Assembly (NCBI GenBank): GCA_900708905.1
Contig: CAADRB010000041.1
Span: 1,188,209 to 1,252,208, forward strand
Source: Hymenolepis diminuta
Taxonomy: Eukaryota; Platyhelminthes; Cestoda; Cyclophyllidea; Hymenolepididae
Reading direction: 5' to 3'
Length of the DNA stretch: 64,000 nucleotides
Shown here: positions 10,301 through 21,255 of the stretch, piece after piece
Layout of the letters: each line of letters opens with the position of its first letter
How positions within the stretch are numbered: position 1 is the stretch's first letter
Made by a program: the position numbers and the translations under genes
The notes under the pieces: model-generated
The model's input: the letters and a program-made list of their open reading frames with translations, nothing else
Database searches by the model: none
What the model was told of the DNA's origin: nothing

Positions 10301-13300
10301 GTAAACAGAGGGTTGGCATCTGGGAGAGGTATGTTAGTAGCGATTGAGGTGGAGGGTTTAACGCTGGGCAAAACAGACGTTGGAGTAGGGAAGAGAGATG
10401 GGAGAACGTTCAGAGGAATAGTTGGTGGTGGGGTGAACAAGGAAGCCACTGTTGAGAGCAGAATAGGGTCGGGTATAACAAAATTGTGGAAGGAATCCTT
10501 CTTTACATCCTTTAGCATCGTACCAGCTTCACAGCATGTCTCCGTAATCATAGACACCTAAAAGGTAAAAAAGGGGGTCCATTAAATAACCACTTCCATA
10601 ATGAGAGCAAATCGGAATATATGAAGTGCTGAAACAAAAGAGTAACCATCTCATCATAAAGATTTCAAAACAAAATTTATCTGCCTACGATAGATGTTGA
10701 AGAACTTTTTTCTTTACCGGGCATGAAAATTATCAATACAGTAACCACTGTTATTTATGAAGATGGATTAAAATTCACCATTCCTTTTTTCTACAGATGA
10801 ACATACTGGTGTGTGAAATAAGTAATGAAGGAAAATAAACTCTATTTCGAACAAAGTGGAATTTTCAGTTTTCGAAGGTTTAAGCCAAGGTCAGACAATG
10901 AGGAGAGATATTTCAACATCCATCCAATTAATGACTTCACAGGCTTATTAATTTGCGCACCGAGTTATTCCCGATGCATGTGTAAAGAAGAGAATCGATT
11001 TCTATTTCATCTATGTCTACCTACTTGAAGTCACTTCGGATCCATGAGTTCTATCAGCGTACTGTTGTGCGAAAACCAGTGAATGGACAAGGACGACTGA
11101 TAGATGGGTGAATGGATTGAGAGAGTGAGAATGACAAAGAGAGAAGAAACGAGAATGAAGAGAGAGAAATGAGTCAAAAATGACAAGAGCGGAGAAGAGG
11201 ACAGATGAGAAGANAGGGGGGGGGGGGAGCGGCGGAGAATAAGACGCTATTATTGGTTCAAAGACATCGTCTATCTCGTGAACGTTTAGAGCACTGATCA
11301 ATAAATATAAAAAATGGATGCACGACGAAAATGTTTTTGAATAACCATAAACTGACAACCCGGCCTCAAAAACTACTTCAAGGTTTAGAGTTATAATTCG
11401 TTCATGAAGAATTATGTACGTGGTTATTACCTAGGCGAGGCGAATTCAACTTCCACTTAGAGAGCCCACTTTGTGCACTGACGACACCGTGGTTAAAAAT
11501 GATGAGGTCGATACCAATCAATGACGTGAATGGCCAACCACGCTAGTTATTTGTGGTCAATAAGTGAGGTCGTACAATGCGCCTTTTCCATAAAAGCGAC
11601 CCCTAAATACCTTTTCTCTACCAAGTCAAGTATTTCTAACACTTTCCTTGATGAAGTTGGGGGAAAAAGTCAGACAGAAGGTAATATAATAATCGGGAAA
11701 GTGGATGCACGGTTTTGATATTTTAAGATATGGAGACAAAGGTTTGGTACCAGGTCAAATTCAAGAACACGACCTTATTTTCTTATCATTTTAAGTCTTA
11801 TACAAGGCTAGCAATTTTAAGACTTTCAAAAAGCCATCAACACAGGACACTAAATGCCCTAACATCAATTCAGAGAAAGAGTGGTGTGGTGATTAGTCTA
11901 GAAGGCTGACAGATAAGAGACGACAACCATGAAGCGAAGGAAGGTGAATAACGCAGCTACGCGAGACTGCCGGATGCAGATGTGGTGGACGAACAAAGGG
12001 GTGCGTCCGTATGGACGCGTGCGGTGCGGACGTATAAGTCCACATTCAAGAAAGAAGCAGTAGCAACAGCAGCCAATGGAATCAGCGAGAACGCCTCCGA
12101 CTACTACGCGCGCATGTTCCCGATCAATGCGACTGCTTCTATTCCTACTCCTCTTTCTTCTAGAGTAATCTTGCCTTCTTCCTTTCTAATTCCTTTCCCT
12201 CACTATCCTAATGAAATCTAACCATCACTAGATATGTGATGATTGAAATTGAGTGGGTGAAAGCCAAGACACAGGTGAGAAATTAAGTTGTAGATAGCTA
12301 GAGACCTTCGTCAAGAGAAAGAGAGGCGAGGTAGGAGTTGGCGCGCCTAGCGTCCATAGCGTCGATCAATGCATACGCCCGCTGCTAGTTGTACACACAC
12401 ACACACACACACCTACACGCCCTACGGCTCTTGCCTTGCCTGCTTTTCTACCACAAGTAGTTGTCGCAGTAGTCCATGTGGCCTTCAGTGGAATCTCGCG
12501 CTAGCATATGCATGCACATACACTTGGGTTAGGCAGACTGGCAGGCGAGGCTTAGCAAACGAAGTTGGGTGGAATCAACTAAACTCTCACAAATCACCGT
12601 TACATAGACTATTCTCAATCTCTGGTTACGACAAGGATCTAGAAACTCCTGGGAAAGGGACTCTCCATCAATGCTGCAAAGATTTAATTCAGATTATAAG
12701 AAAATGGCTATATACTGTCTCGAGTTTGAACTGAATAGCTATTGGTAGTTCATGAAATGCCCAAATTGAGAGCTTAAAATGTTACTCTTTTTTTCAAGAT
12801 CCGGCTGAAATCCTGTGCTAACCGACAAAGGCTTAAGAACCAAGGGAGAAAGTTAATCAAGAGAAGTCGGATTGATATGGTCTAACTCAGCTAAATATCA
12901 GAATATAAGAGTTAAAAAAGGTTATGCATTCAATTATTAAGAACGGGCTAGAAATAGTTCAACAATAAATTCAGATGAATATGGGAATGAACTGATATTT
13001 AATACCAATGAGATGCCAAGAATCTGGGCGCTTTGACCCTAAATTAAATTATGAAGAATTATTTAGGCTCAAATCCAGTGTTAGCCGACACAGACACTTC
13101 AAAATTGAGAACGGAGTGAGCGAGTCTATCAATAATTGAACACACGACCTGAAAAACCTTCCAAATACCTCGGGTGAAGTAGATTAAGACAGTCTGTTAT
13201 CTGTAGGGATCAGAAATAGATTCCCGTTTATTCTTTACTTGAATACAAGCAAAAAATTAGAGCAAGAGATCTCTAGACTAATATGTTAGAACAGATTAAT

Positions 13301-16300
13301 CAGCTGCAGGCAAACAGCAGTGATCTCAATTCAGATTAAGATGCTCGACTTCCAACTTCCCATTTCCACCTTAGCGGGGACGGAATCAAACAATGACAGG
13401 CAAAGGCAGATGAAAAATATGCTATCCCATTACAATACGATATGATAACTTTGCAAGTACACTTCAATTTTTATTATCCTTACTCGAGAGATGCTTTAAC
13501 ACTAGGGTGTTAACCGACAAGTACACACTTCAAAGATAAAGACCAGAAGTCAATCGATAGTTAGCTGACTGGACTAGTATATTCCAGAGCGTTAACACAC
13601 CCAGAGAGCAATAAAACTCCGTCAAGAATCTGCTCAATGACCTCCAGAAGATGGAAGACAACAATGGTCATAAAAGATGACCTCAATTACTAAAAAAATT
13701 AGAACATTTTACGAGTATTCCAATTCCCACCTCAGTACATGTGTCCTAGCTACTCATAGTCGAAACCTTGTTTAACCTTTAGAGAAAGAATAATAAAATG
13801 TGGAAAATCAGACTAGAGACAGTAATTAATAGCGAACAGGGATCCACTCGGTCAATTGCCGCTCTCGCCAAAAGGTCAACGCATATTCCAAACTTCAAGC
13901 AGACGGTCGCTATAAGCTCCTTCAAATAAATGACCTTGTTATCCAGCACAAAACAATAAAATCGATAATAAGAGTACACCCAAGAAGTCTAGTCAACCGT
14001 AATGATGGACGAAATTAATTTCCAAACTCATAGCGTAATCAGTGCTCCGATTTCTAATTCGCAGGATGAACGTTAACAGACCAACAGTTTGAGCTACGTC
14101 AATAAAAGACATCTTTCCATTTATTCAGTATGGAACTCTGATATCAAAAGTATGAAATTCAAGCATATGATGTCTTTTAAAAGATCTTCAGAATCTAGAA
14201 AGGGGAGAAAAGAGACAATAGATTGAAAAGGTGTGAAATTGGCATCATCAGATACATAGATTTTAATGAAAAGGAGTCCTTCTTAGAATATAGGACCAGA
14301 GTCCAACACCACAAATCTATGGGCACACAAGAATAGTAGTTCTAGAAAATTTCCGAAGTCCTTGACTAACAACTAATAAGCAGATTACTCATAAGAGGGT
14401 GCTCTAAGTGATAATGTCAATTAGAGACAATATATTCTATATCTAGAAAATAATAACCTAGTTAGGAAGAACCTCTAGCTTGAATTATGGGCAGTTTCTA
14501 TTAGCAAATAGAAATTAAATTAAAGATGATCTAACAAAAACATGTCAAGAATGAGACAATCTGCAATATTCTAATCTAATCTAATGATTATTGCTGGTAA
14601 TGGCATTCAGCTAAAGCCACAACCGCCCTCAGTCCTCATCACCATTCGCAATGACGGTGATGATTCGAGGCGGCCATCTGAGGACACGTCGAGAGAGCGA
14701 AAACATGAGTCACCACTTGCGTCGCGTTGTGTGACTTTGGACTTAACGAACACACGCAGCTGCGATGTGTTACGAGGCTAGCTAGAACATTCCAAATAAC
14801 TACCACCGCCACTAGACAGATGGTATTGCTAGATGTCTTCCAGGTTCTGACTGCCGTTCACCTATTAAGGGCACTTGCAGTTTAAAATAAAATGGTTCTA
14901 GATGCTGCCGACTTCAGAAACTGGGTAACACTTCCGCATTTAGCATTGCTTCGTGGAAAACCTGTTAAAAGAAATTATAAATAAAAAGTTGATGCAACGA
15001 TCACATCGTAATTATCGTGGATTGTTTATCACCATAAATGTAGACCCAATTCCAGATCCATTCCGCACATTGTGATTTCCGTTAAGGAGTAGTTTGAGAC
15101 ATCAATTCAACAAAATTATAACCCTAAAATTCATTGCAGAATCACACAAGTAGAGTAAAAATAATGATACGCTTCTGATTCCTATACCATTAATAAAGTT
15201 AGTGATCGCATTTAAGAGGACATCACACAGGGATATGACAGATTTATACACCTCTTCCGATTTTGCAAACATGGACTTAATAAACGCGCACACAAACTAG
15301 AACATTCTAGATCTCAAATAATTACAGATGATGCATCAGTTGGCACCCTCAATTTAAGGATTGTAGAATAGTAGAACCATACAACTGGTCAAGTCAGCAC
15401 TGGGAAAAAATGCCATCTGATAATTTAGCTCCCCAAAATATCCCACGTCGACATTAGTCAATGACTGATTATAGACGGAAATGCACAGATATGTAGAAAG
15501 TGAAATACCTTTCCGCAAAACGTCCAGAAGACGACCTAAGATCGGCCACAGTTTATTTTAAAACTGGCTGGAACATTCTAGACCTATGACAACAATAAAC
15601 ATGACACTCACAGGCTCCTAGTGACATATCCTTCTAGCTATTTCCTTAAGTCCCTATCTTAGTTGTACCAATTGCCTAAATTTCGCATATCAAGCTTTTC
15701 TTTACTAACTACGAAGTGAACATTTCCTTTGTACTCTCTTAACATCAGTGTCCAACCACGTTCTTCGCCTCCCCTCCATCCTGCTTGTGGTGGGAGATCA
15801 TAGAATCTTAGAAGGGCAATACTTTAGCGAGTTTCCCCTAACCGATGACTCAGTAGACTTAAAATCTAACATCCGCCCGCAACAGCATTCAAACATGGTG
15901 ATTGAATTCCAGCCGATATTTCCTGTCATCTTCTAATATACTGGTATTCAATCACAGTCTCTATCGCTTTCCCATCTTGTTAGTGGTGAAAGATTTTAAG
16001 AGCTTGGAAGGGCAATAGCTGGTGAATCTTTAAAAGATAACTGAATCTCAGCAGACACCTCAGTACACGTAGAGAGAGTGGATGAAGAAGGAGTCAAATA
16101 CGCACCACAGAGCAAAACAATAAACACATATTCACACAAAATAGCAGTGATATACCCCGAGGCTACCTGCTCTCTGCTCCTCTCACAATCCATCATTAGA
16201 AGGTCGTCGTCAAGTGCCTGCTACTGCTGTTAAGGTGAACACGACCAGAGAGAGAGAGCGCGCCACAGCGGCATCGATTACCGTAGGCCAGGCAGTAGTA

Positions 16301-19300
16301 GCGGTGGTGGTTTTCGTCGTCGCCAATCAATGTGCGCATTGCATGGCATCGCCTAGCCTGTCCTCGCCTCGCATCGCGTTTGTTCAACCACCAAGCAGTG
16401 TTCGGCGCACACGCACACCACCACTGCGCAAACTGCCTGCTGCTTCGCCTCCTACTACAACTAGCAGGCACACGAACGAACGAAAGAACTGTCAGGAAAG
16501 AAAGCTAGTGGACAGGAATGGGCTGAGACGACCATACACCGCACCTTTGCTAAGGCGTTCTTGAAATCAACCGACCAGTTAGATCAATTTTCACATAGAA
16601 ACATTCAAAGAACTAACTGAAGAAGGTCTGTTGAAGGGGACCACCTTCCCAGACTTATAGTGGACAAAGGAGCTTCCATCTTATGGAAAAAGTTCTAATT
16701 CAGCCATTATAGAGCATTTCAGACTCCTGTTAACTATCATAAACACTGATAGATACACTATAGAATACACTATATACACTATATAAAATTGACTCTCTCT
16801 AAAGAAACACTGCCAGTCATTTCTGTTGGTAATTTAGGAATATCGCTGGATGACTGATTCTATTAAGTGGACATTTGAGGACAAGATAAGAGAAATGAGT
16901 CACCCCTTTGCATACGCACACACCGAAGACGTCCTGGACTTTGCGAACGCATTCACACACAAGAGAGAATAGAAATATTCAACGAAATTTCTAGCTGGCT
17001 AAAGGAAGATTTTTATCAATACGCCCTACATTAGAAGGCAGTTTAAATTCACTCTTGCCAATTTTCCCCATGTAAATCAGTGCGGTATTGGAATATTTTA
17101 GATATTCACTCAGAGGCTTGGACTAATATTTGTTAACCCAGAAATACTTTAAACCTAGGGACAGAAAGGGAGATTAATCAGAGGGAAAACATTTAAAATA
17201 ATGACCCACCGGTGGGTCGATTGTGCATGAGGAATGAAACTCCAGTTCACCACTGACGGAGAACCATCCAGCAAATAGTGTTCAAGATCAACTACTACAG
17301 AGAAAGTTGACTCAAAGATGAAGATAGTAATATTGCCACCACGAGCAATGGGGAACTGCTAGAAATCTGCTGACAAGGTTAATCAATAGTTAACCGAATT
17401 GAAAACATTCTAGAAAAACTTCAAATAACTACCCCCAGGGTCTCAAAATTGACTAGGATTAAAAAAAGAGTCGCATTCTGTTACAGCATGGTAGTTTACA
17501 TAACATCTGATTCCATTAAAGGGAACCAATTTTATAGCATTAGTCTTAGGCAGAAACTGGCATTCAATAAATTTGCTGCAACGATGAGCAGTAGTAGTAG
17601 GCTTATTCCATAATCTGCATTTAACTATCATCGAGTTAACCCACATTTGTACTTCTTTCTCTCTGACTTGAAAGCCATTTATCGATTTATTCCTGTTACC
17701 TAACACATTCACAATTTCAGATGATGCCTTCTTCCTGTCATCCCTCTTCTAATATAGGTGTCCTAATACGTCTTCATCTTCCTACCTTGTGGTTGTGGAG
17801 ACAGAAAAGTTTGGAAGGAAGATAGATTCTCAGCACTTCTTTGAATCGTCAAAATAATTTTCAAGTCGGTCAGTGGAAAGTGGTTTAGTAAGTCATTCGG
17901 ACAGGGAGAAAACCGCTGTAAAGCCAGAACAAGCATGTGTAAACACAAGCAAGTAAACTAACCTGAGAATCATGTTTTTCCTGAACATGCTCCTCCATAA
18001 GATCCCGTTCAGTAGACACCGTTGAGCACTTAGGACACCAGTAAATGGTATAGGAAAGAGGAAGGATGATACAAGATTTGAGATGACTCTGAAAACGATC
18101 CCATATTCTAGTGGAGAGATTGCACTTTGGACAGCGAAGACAAAGGGCCTTGCATTCCGCTGGATTGTCCATTCTCCGCGTGGCCAGTGGAGAAGGAGTC
18201 AAAGTAGCCTTTTCATCGGCATCTTTAGCCCTCTTTGGTGATGACAGTGCAGTAACCTCTTCTTCCTCTTCAGCAGCAATGTAGGAGCGCAGATAGGATG
18301 GAAAATTGCCTTTGTATTTACATATGTACTAAAACAGGGAAAGATAATAAGGCTAAACAAAGCATTAAAGAAAGTTATGACTGAAATAAAAGTGGACTAA
18401 TTCTTCAAGCATACTAGAGGGATTTGTGGAGAAACAGACCCTAATTGCATGAATTACAGTCGAGATCATGAACTTAGATAACACCCAGCACCAAATACTT
18501 CTTAGTATTAAAAAAAATTATTGGGGATTTGGTACTAAATAAGTCCCGATCCCATTGAAGCATAAAACTTCCTAAGTTCATTATGGAAAGTGTTCCCAAC
18601 CCTTAACTTCGGTAGAGGGAAGATTTTTTGAACTGCTCTAAGGAGAAACTCGCCCTCTACCATTCCCTCCTGTTGACCTGAAATAACTAGTCTGGTTGGT
18701 CATCGACGTCGCTGGATATGCCCCGACGGGTATCGATCTTATGACCCCATGACCTAGAAGACGCGAACCCTAACCGCTACAACGCCGACGCACAAGATCA
18801 TGGATTAGAGATTTAATCGATTTTGAGGAAAATGCCGACTTAAGTTCGCTAAATTGATATGAAGAGATTAAACATTTCCATTCTAACGAATTTAAGATCA
18901 GATATACACATACTTTCCCTTACTGGCACAAGTATATACTAATTTTATGAATAAATAGGCAATTCTACCCAGATGGTGGCTTGATGGTAATAATGCGCAG
19001 GTCAAAGGCCATGAAACTGAAGACGCGTCCATTCATTGAAATTACCCAACTCTCCATTGAGTTAACATCGAGTCAACAATGAAAAGGCCAACGAATACAG
19101 AGATGCTTTCCCGTAATACGAAAAGCCAGTTTGTGCTCTCTTAGTTCCCACATTATTATGAAGAAAAAATACTGACAGCAGCTTCAGCACAGTATTAGCA
19201 TTAGTAGATCAGTGTATTCCCTTGTGGATCCCATGACACAAGAATGGAAGTGTGGGAATTCTCTGCTGAAATATACTCCCACCTCAAATACCACTTGATG

Positions 19301-20395
19301 AGCACAAACGTAGGTAGGTAGGCAGAGACCAAAGGTTTCAAAATGCGTAAGGTGCCTTCGTCTGCTCTGTACCGTACCGTGCCTTGTGCATGCACGCAGA
19401 GTGAGTGTGTACATGCAAAGGTCCTGAATTATGCAGTGTCGACCGCTCGCTGTATGCGAGAAAGCGAGAGTGTATCCATCTCTATCTTCATACAACCACA
19501 ACTCCGCGACACACATACATGGTGTATTTATGCGTGTGCACACAGTACTCCAGTGTGTTTATTCATGCTAATCACCACAGCCACCATCCACATCCCACTT
19601 CATGCATTAACTAACTCCCTCTAAATCAGAAATCACTAACACGATGAGTACTCAGAAGACTACCTTGGAAATACGACTAGTAATAAGTGCAAGTTCGGTG
19701 TGCGCGAAAGATGAGTAGAGAAGTGATAAGACTTCAGTCAGACACTTCGAGATGACTAGTAATCCAGCGGAGGGAGAAGGAAATCAATAAACGAGACGTG
19801 TACTTACCTCAACACTTGCTTGTATGCAGATGGGAGAAGATAATCCATGTACCCGAATAGCGTGATCAATAACAGCCAATTTAGAGGGAGATTTAATTGT
19901 ACAATAGGACAAGGGACAGTGATAGAGCCGAATAGCTTTGGAAGAGATATGGGAATCAAGAGCGTCTAAGGATTTTGCTTCCTTTAAACAATGATAGCAT
20001 CGGTAGTTTCCTCGTTCTTGTGGATGGTTAAAGCTCTGGTGTACCCTGAGAACGTGTATATCGTTGGTTTGGAATTTACACCCAGGCGAAGGACAGGAAT
20101 TTACATATGAACGATAAGATTTTCGGAATTCAGAATAAGATCTCTGAAAATGCGAAGCAATGTGGGAAGTGAGAAATAGTCGAGGGAAGCTGCATCCGCA
20201 GTACGGACAGGAGATAAACTCAGAATTGTGATGAAGGGTGGCCAGGTGAGTAGCAAATTTTCCTTGATCCCAAGTTCCCTTAAACTGAGAACATTTAGTA
20301 CAAACAAAAGCACCATCAGATGACTCGAGACGGTGTATGCTTGCGGCCATACAAGTGACAGCAGTACCTAGAAACGTTGTATCTGTTGCTGTCAT
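6899..20395 (-). CDS. Large C2H2 zinc-finger protein with repeated modules (4 coding exons, 1480 aa)
   Basis: The coding exons on the minus strand are 20395-19808, 18328-17963, 10557-7546 and 7375-6899. All junctions are phase 0 with GT..AG borders, and the assembled frame is open from ATG to TAA. The protein starts with five C2H2-like fingers (residues 30-185) and two more at 262-315. It then has a Pro/Asn-rich linker, a degenerate and three clear copies of a ~110-residue module (about 500-570, 610-725, 845-970, 1076-1185), two classical fingers at 1250-1300, and an acidic tail. Basic patches SPKRAKD (226) and PPKKARLD near the C-terminus look like nuclear signals. It is probably a nuclear DNA- or chromatin-binding protein. 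I do not recognise an orthologue. Its start faces the Ral GEF gene across about 0.5 kb. Confidence 0.88.
7376..7545 (-). other. Zinc-finger gene, short last intron (170 nt)
   Basis: GTAAGTTATTC donor and AAAG acceptor; phase 0. No other content seen. Confidence 0.8.
7546..10557 (-). CDS. Zinc-finger gene, exon 3 (repeat modules and last two fingers)
   Basis: This 3012-nt exon encodes residues 319-1322. The acceptor is TTTTTTACCTTTTAG before GTG TCT ATG, and the donor is CAATCG|GTAAGTT. A Pro/Asn-rich stretch is followed by finger CPVC...HLLAMH (532-554), then three modules. Each module opens with LPYS, has KM.IY or KMEVY, and carries a finger ending H-(I/V)-(M/L)-G-x-H, then C.ASR or HCSR and L(L/F)(S/N)D(D/E). 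The cysteine pairs are C665/C668, a shortened C899-S-C901, and C1127/C1130. Module 2 has an extra loop between its cysteines and histidines. Two ordinary fingers follow (C1250..H1271 and C1279..H1300). PIDMS at 1055-1059 resembles a CtBP-binding motif. Confidence 0.9.
11470..11670 (+). repeat. tRNA-derived SINE, copy 2
   Basis: Ordered matches to the SINE family: GGTCGATACCAATCAATGACGT, GGCCAACCACGCTAGTTATTTG, GTGGTCAATAAGTGAGG and TTTCTAACACTTTCCTTGATGA. The tRNA-like head is degraded (CGACACCGTGGTTAAAAATGA). Confidence 0.65.
12300..12560. promoter_or_regulatory. CpG-rich island with AC microsatellite inside intron
   Basis: This stretch is rich in CG dinucleotides (GGCGCGCC, GCGTCC, GCGTCGATC, TCGCGC) in an otherwise AT-rich intron, and contains (AC)10 at 12393-12412. 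A regulatory role is an inference from composition only; no promoter element was identified. Confidence 0.3.
15730..16025 (+). repeat. Dispersed repeat H, two adjacent copies
   Basis: Copies at about 15735-15830 and 15918-16025 share a C/T-rich left part, CCATCTTG or CCATCCTGCTTG, GTGGTG, and (T/C)TTGGAAGGGCAATA or CTTAGAAGGGCAATA. Related copies lie at 17.72 and 29.79 kb. Confidence 0.55.
16150..16565. promoter_or_regulatory. GC/CpG-rich island inside the zinc-finger intron
   Basis: This is the most GC-rich stretch of the intron (GAGCGCGCCACAGCGGCATCG, CCTGTCCTCGCCTCGCATCG), with open frames on both strands that follow from composition. It could be an alternative promoter or first exon. No splice donor or TATA-like element could be assigned with confidence. 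Confidence 0.3.
17720..17840 (+). repeat. Dispersed repeat H, copy 3
   Basis: CTTCTTCCTGTCATCCCTCT, TAATATAGGTGTCC, TACCTTGTGGTTGTGGAGA and GTTTGGAAGG align in order with the copies at 15.7-16.0 kb. Confidence 0.5.
17963..18328 (-). CDS. Zinc-finger gene, exon 2
   Basis: The acceptor is CCCTGTTTTAG before TAC ATA TGT, and the donor CTCAG|GTTAGT; 366 nt, phase 0 at both ends. It encodes residues 197-318: an acidic run AAEEEEEV, a basic patch SPKRAKD, and two fingers. One is C262-x2-C265...H278 (second histidine replaced by a cysteine-containing end, HLKSC). The other is C294-x2-C297...H310-x4-H315, preceded by LPLSYTIYW, which echoes the LPYS start of the later modules. Confidence 0.87.
18575..18808 (-). 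repeat. tRNA-derived SINE, copy 3 (reverse)
   Basis: Read on the minus strand it begins GGCGTTGTAGCGGTTAGGGT (box A-like), continues GATCGATACCCGTCGGGGCA (box B-like), and then has the body GACCAACCAGACTAGTTATT and the tail GGTTGGGAACACTTTCCATA. It is the fullest copy together with 34.8 kb. Confidence 0.72.
19190..19560. promoter_or_regulatory. GC-rich island in first intron of the zinc-finger gene
   Basis: The stretch has locally high GC and CG content, with GTACCGTACCGTGCC, CATGCACGCAGAG, GACCGCTCGCTGTATGCG and alternating GTGTGCACAC. It has overlapping unsupported open frames on both strands. A promoter or enhancer role is only an inference from composition and position, 0.25 kb downstream of the exon 1 donor. 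Confidence 0.28.
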
Positions 20396-20418
20396 TAAAG
20401 CATCCGATGAAAGCAGAA
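19808..20418 (-). CDS. Zinc-finger gene, exon 1 (start codon at 20395)
   Basis: The ATG at 20393-20395 opens residues 1-196, with five C2H2-type fingers: C32/C35-H50/H55, C63/C66-H78/H82, C101/C106-H119/H124, C133/C136-H149, and C160/C165-H178/H183. The donor is GTTGAG|GTAAGTA. A strong acceptor (T-rich tract ending TTTTCAG) sits 23 nt upstream of the ATG, so the exon probably begins at 20418. No coding exon upstream was found, so this is either a 5'-UTR intron or a spliced-leader acceptor. The frame stays open through those 23 nt. Confidence 0.85.
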
Positions 20419-20934
20419 CTGAAAATTAAAATAAAACAAAAAAATTACGTTAGGAAGAGTAGTTCAAACTAAAAAAAAACTTCTACCGACAAAACGCAGT
20501 AGAATAGGTTCGTAGACCATCAATATGAATAAAAAAATTAATAAAATAACAACGAACTAATATATATGCGATAAAAAATCATAACATAAACATGATATTA
20601 AACTACTTTTATAATTCAAAGATTAATCAATGCTTACATAATGATAAGTCACAAATATACTCGCGATTGGAAGCCACAGCAACTACAGTAAGCCGAAAAG
20701 TGACTGATCGAAATAATCATAAGACTTCAAAATAAGCGCAAAGGCAATATTTTAATTTTGCAATCAATATTTACGAATTAAACATTTTTCAGATATTTTT
20801 TAATTACAAAAAAATATATAATTATTATAAATTGGCAAAGTTGTTTTAGTTTTTGAGACGCCGACGCTTATTTCAAAAGGTAACTGCATATTTGTTGAGT
20901 CAATGTTGCCTTGGTCTTATACCTTAGGGCAGAA
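20419..20934. promoter_or_regulatory. AT-rich divergent promoter region
   Basis: About 516 bp separate the 5' ends of the zinc-finger gene (minus) and the Ral GEF gene (plus). It is very AT-rich and encodes nothing visible. The arrangement suggests a shared bidirectional promoter. Acceptor-like sites (TTTTCAG at its left edge; CCTTAG or GGCAG before the right-hand ATG) could be spliced-leader addition sites. Confidence 0.5.
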
Positions 20935-21255
20935 ATGGACACGGATTCAATATCTATGGTATTTTTATTTTATCTTATGTTCTTTTAGTGCTCAAGCGTT
21001 TTTTCACACACCCCAGATCTGGATGCTGGAACACTTGACGACATATTACAAAATATAATTGAACAAGAATTGAATGAGGAAACCTTTGAAAGAATAAACA
21101 CTATCCTTTTAAGTTTCCATTTATATTCAAACGTCTACTGCTTTTTAACTGCTATTGATGCAAAGTAATTGAAATTTTATTCATTAATTTTGTAGGTTTT
21201 GGCATTTATGCTTCGATCCAAATCTTTGGCCGCAAGAAAAATTCCATCTTTTGAA
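20935..21255 (+). CDS. RALGDS: Ral GEF exons 1-3 with micro-introns
   Basis: Exon 1 (20935-20958) encodes eight residues, MDTDSISM. Exon 2 (20989-21164) encodes AGTLDDILQNII and LLSFHLYSNVYCFLTAID, the start of the REM region (compare AGTLEKLVEHL and TYR-x-F in RalGDS). Exon 3 (21196-21255) encodes FWHLCFDPNLWPQEKFHLL. The introns between them are 30, 31 and (to exon 4) 48 nt, each GT..AG, and all are needed to keep frame. Exon 1 is the weakest part of the model because it is so short. Confidence 0.78.

Larger units (their letters stand above)
10558..17962 (-). other. Zinc-finger gene, large central intron (7405 nt)
   Basis: The donor is CTCAG|GTTAGTTT at 17962 and the acceptor TTTTTTACCTTTTAG at 10558. 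It holds no recognisable coding exon. Contents are a SINE copy (11.47 kb), an AC microsatellite (12393-12412), CpG-rich stretches (11930-12220, 12300-12560, 14630-14780, 16150-16560), diverged CTAGAACATTCTAG-type repeats, and repeat H copies at 15.73, 15.92 and 17.72 kb. An ambiguous base lies at 11214, next to a run of 12 G. Confidence 0.75.
18329..19807 (-). other. Zinc-finger gene, first intron (1479 nt)
   Basis: The donor is GTTGAG|GTAAGTA at 19807. It contains a reverse SINE copy (18.58-18.81 kb) and a CpG- and CATGCA-rich island near 19.2-19.56 kb. No exon was recognised. Confidence 0.7.

Noticed and set aside
12000..12221. Possible small gene in a CpG-rich part of the intron
   Set aside because: Open frame of 79 residues without similarity or splice support; composition explains it.
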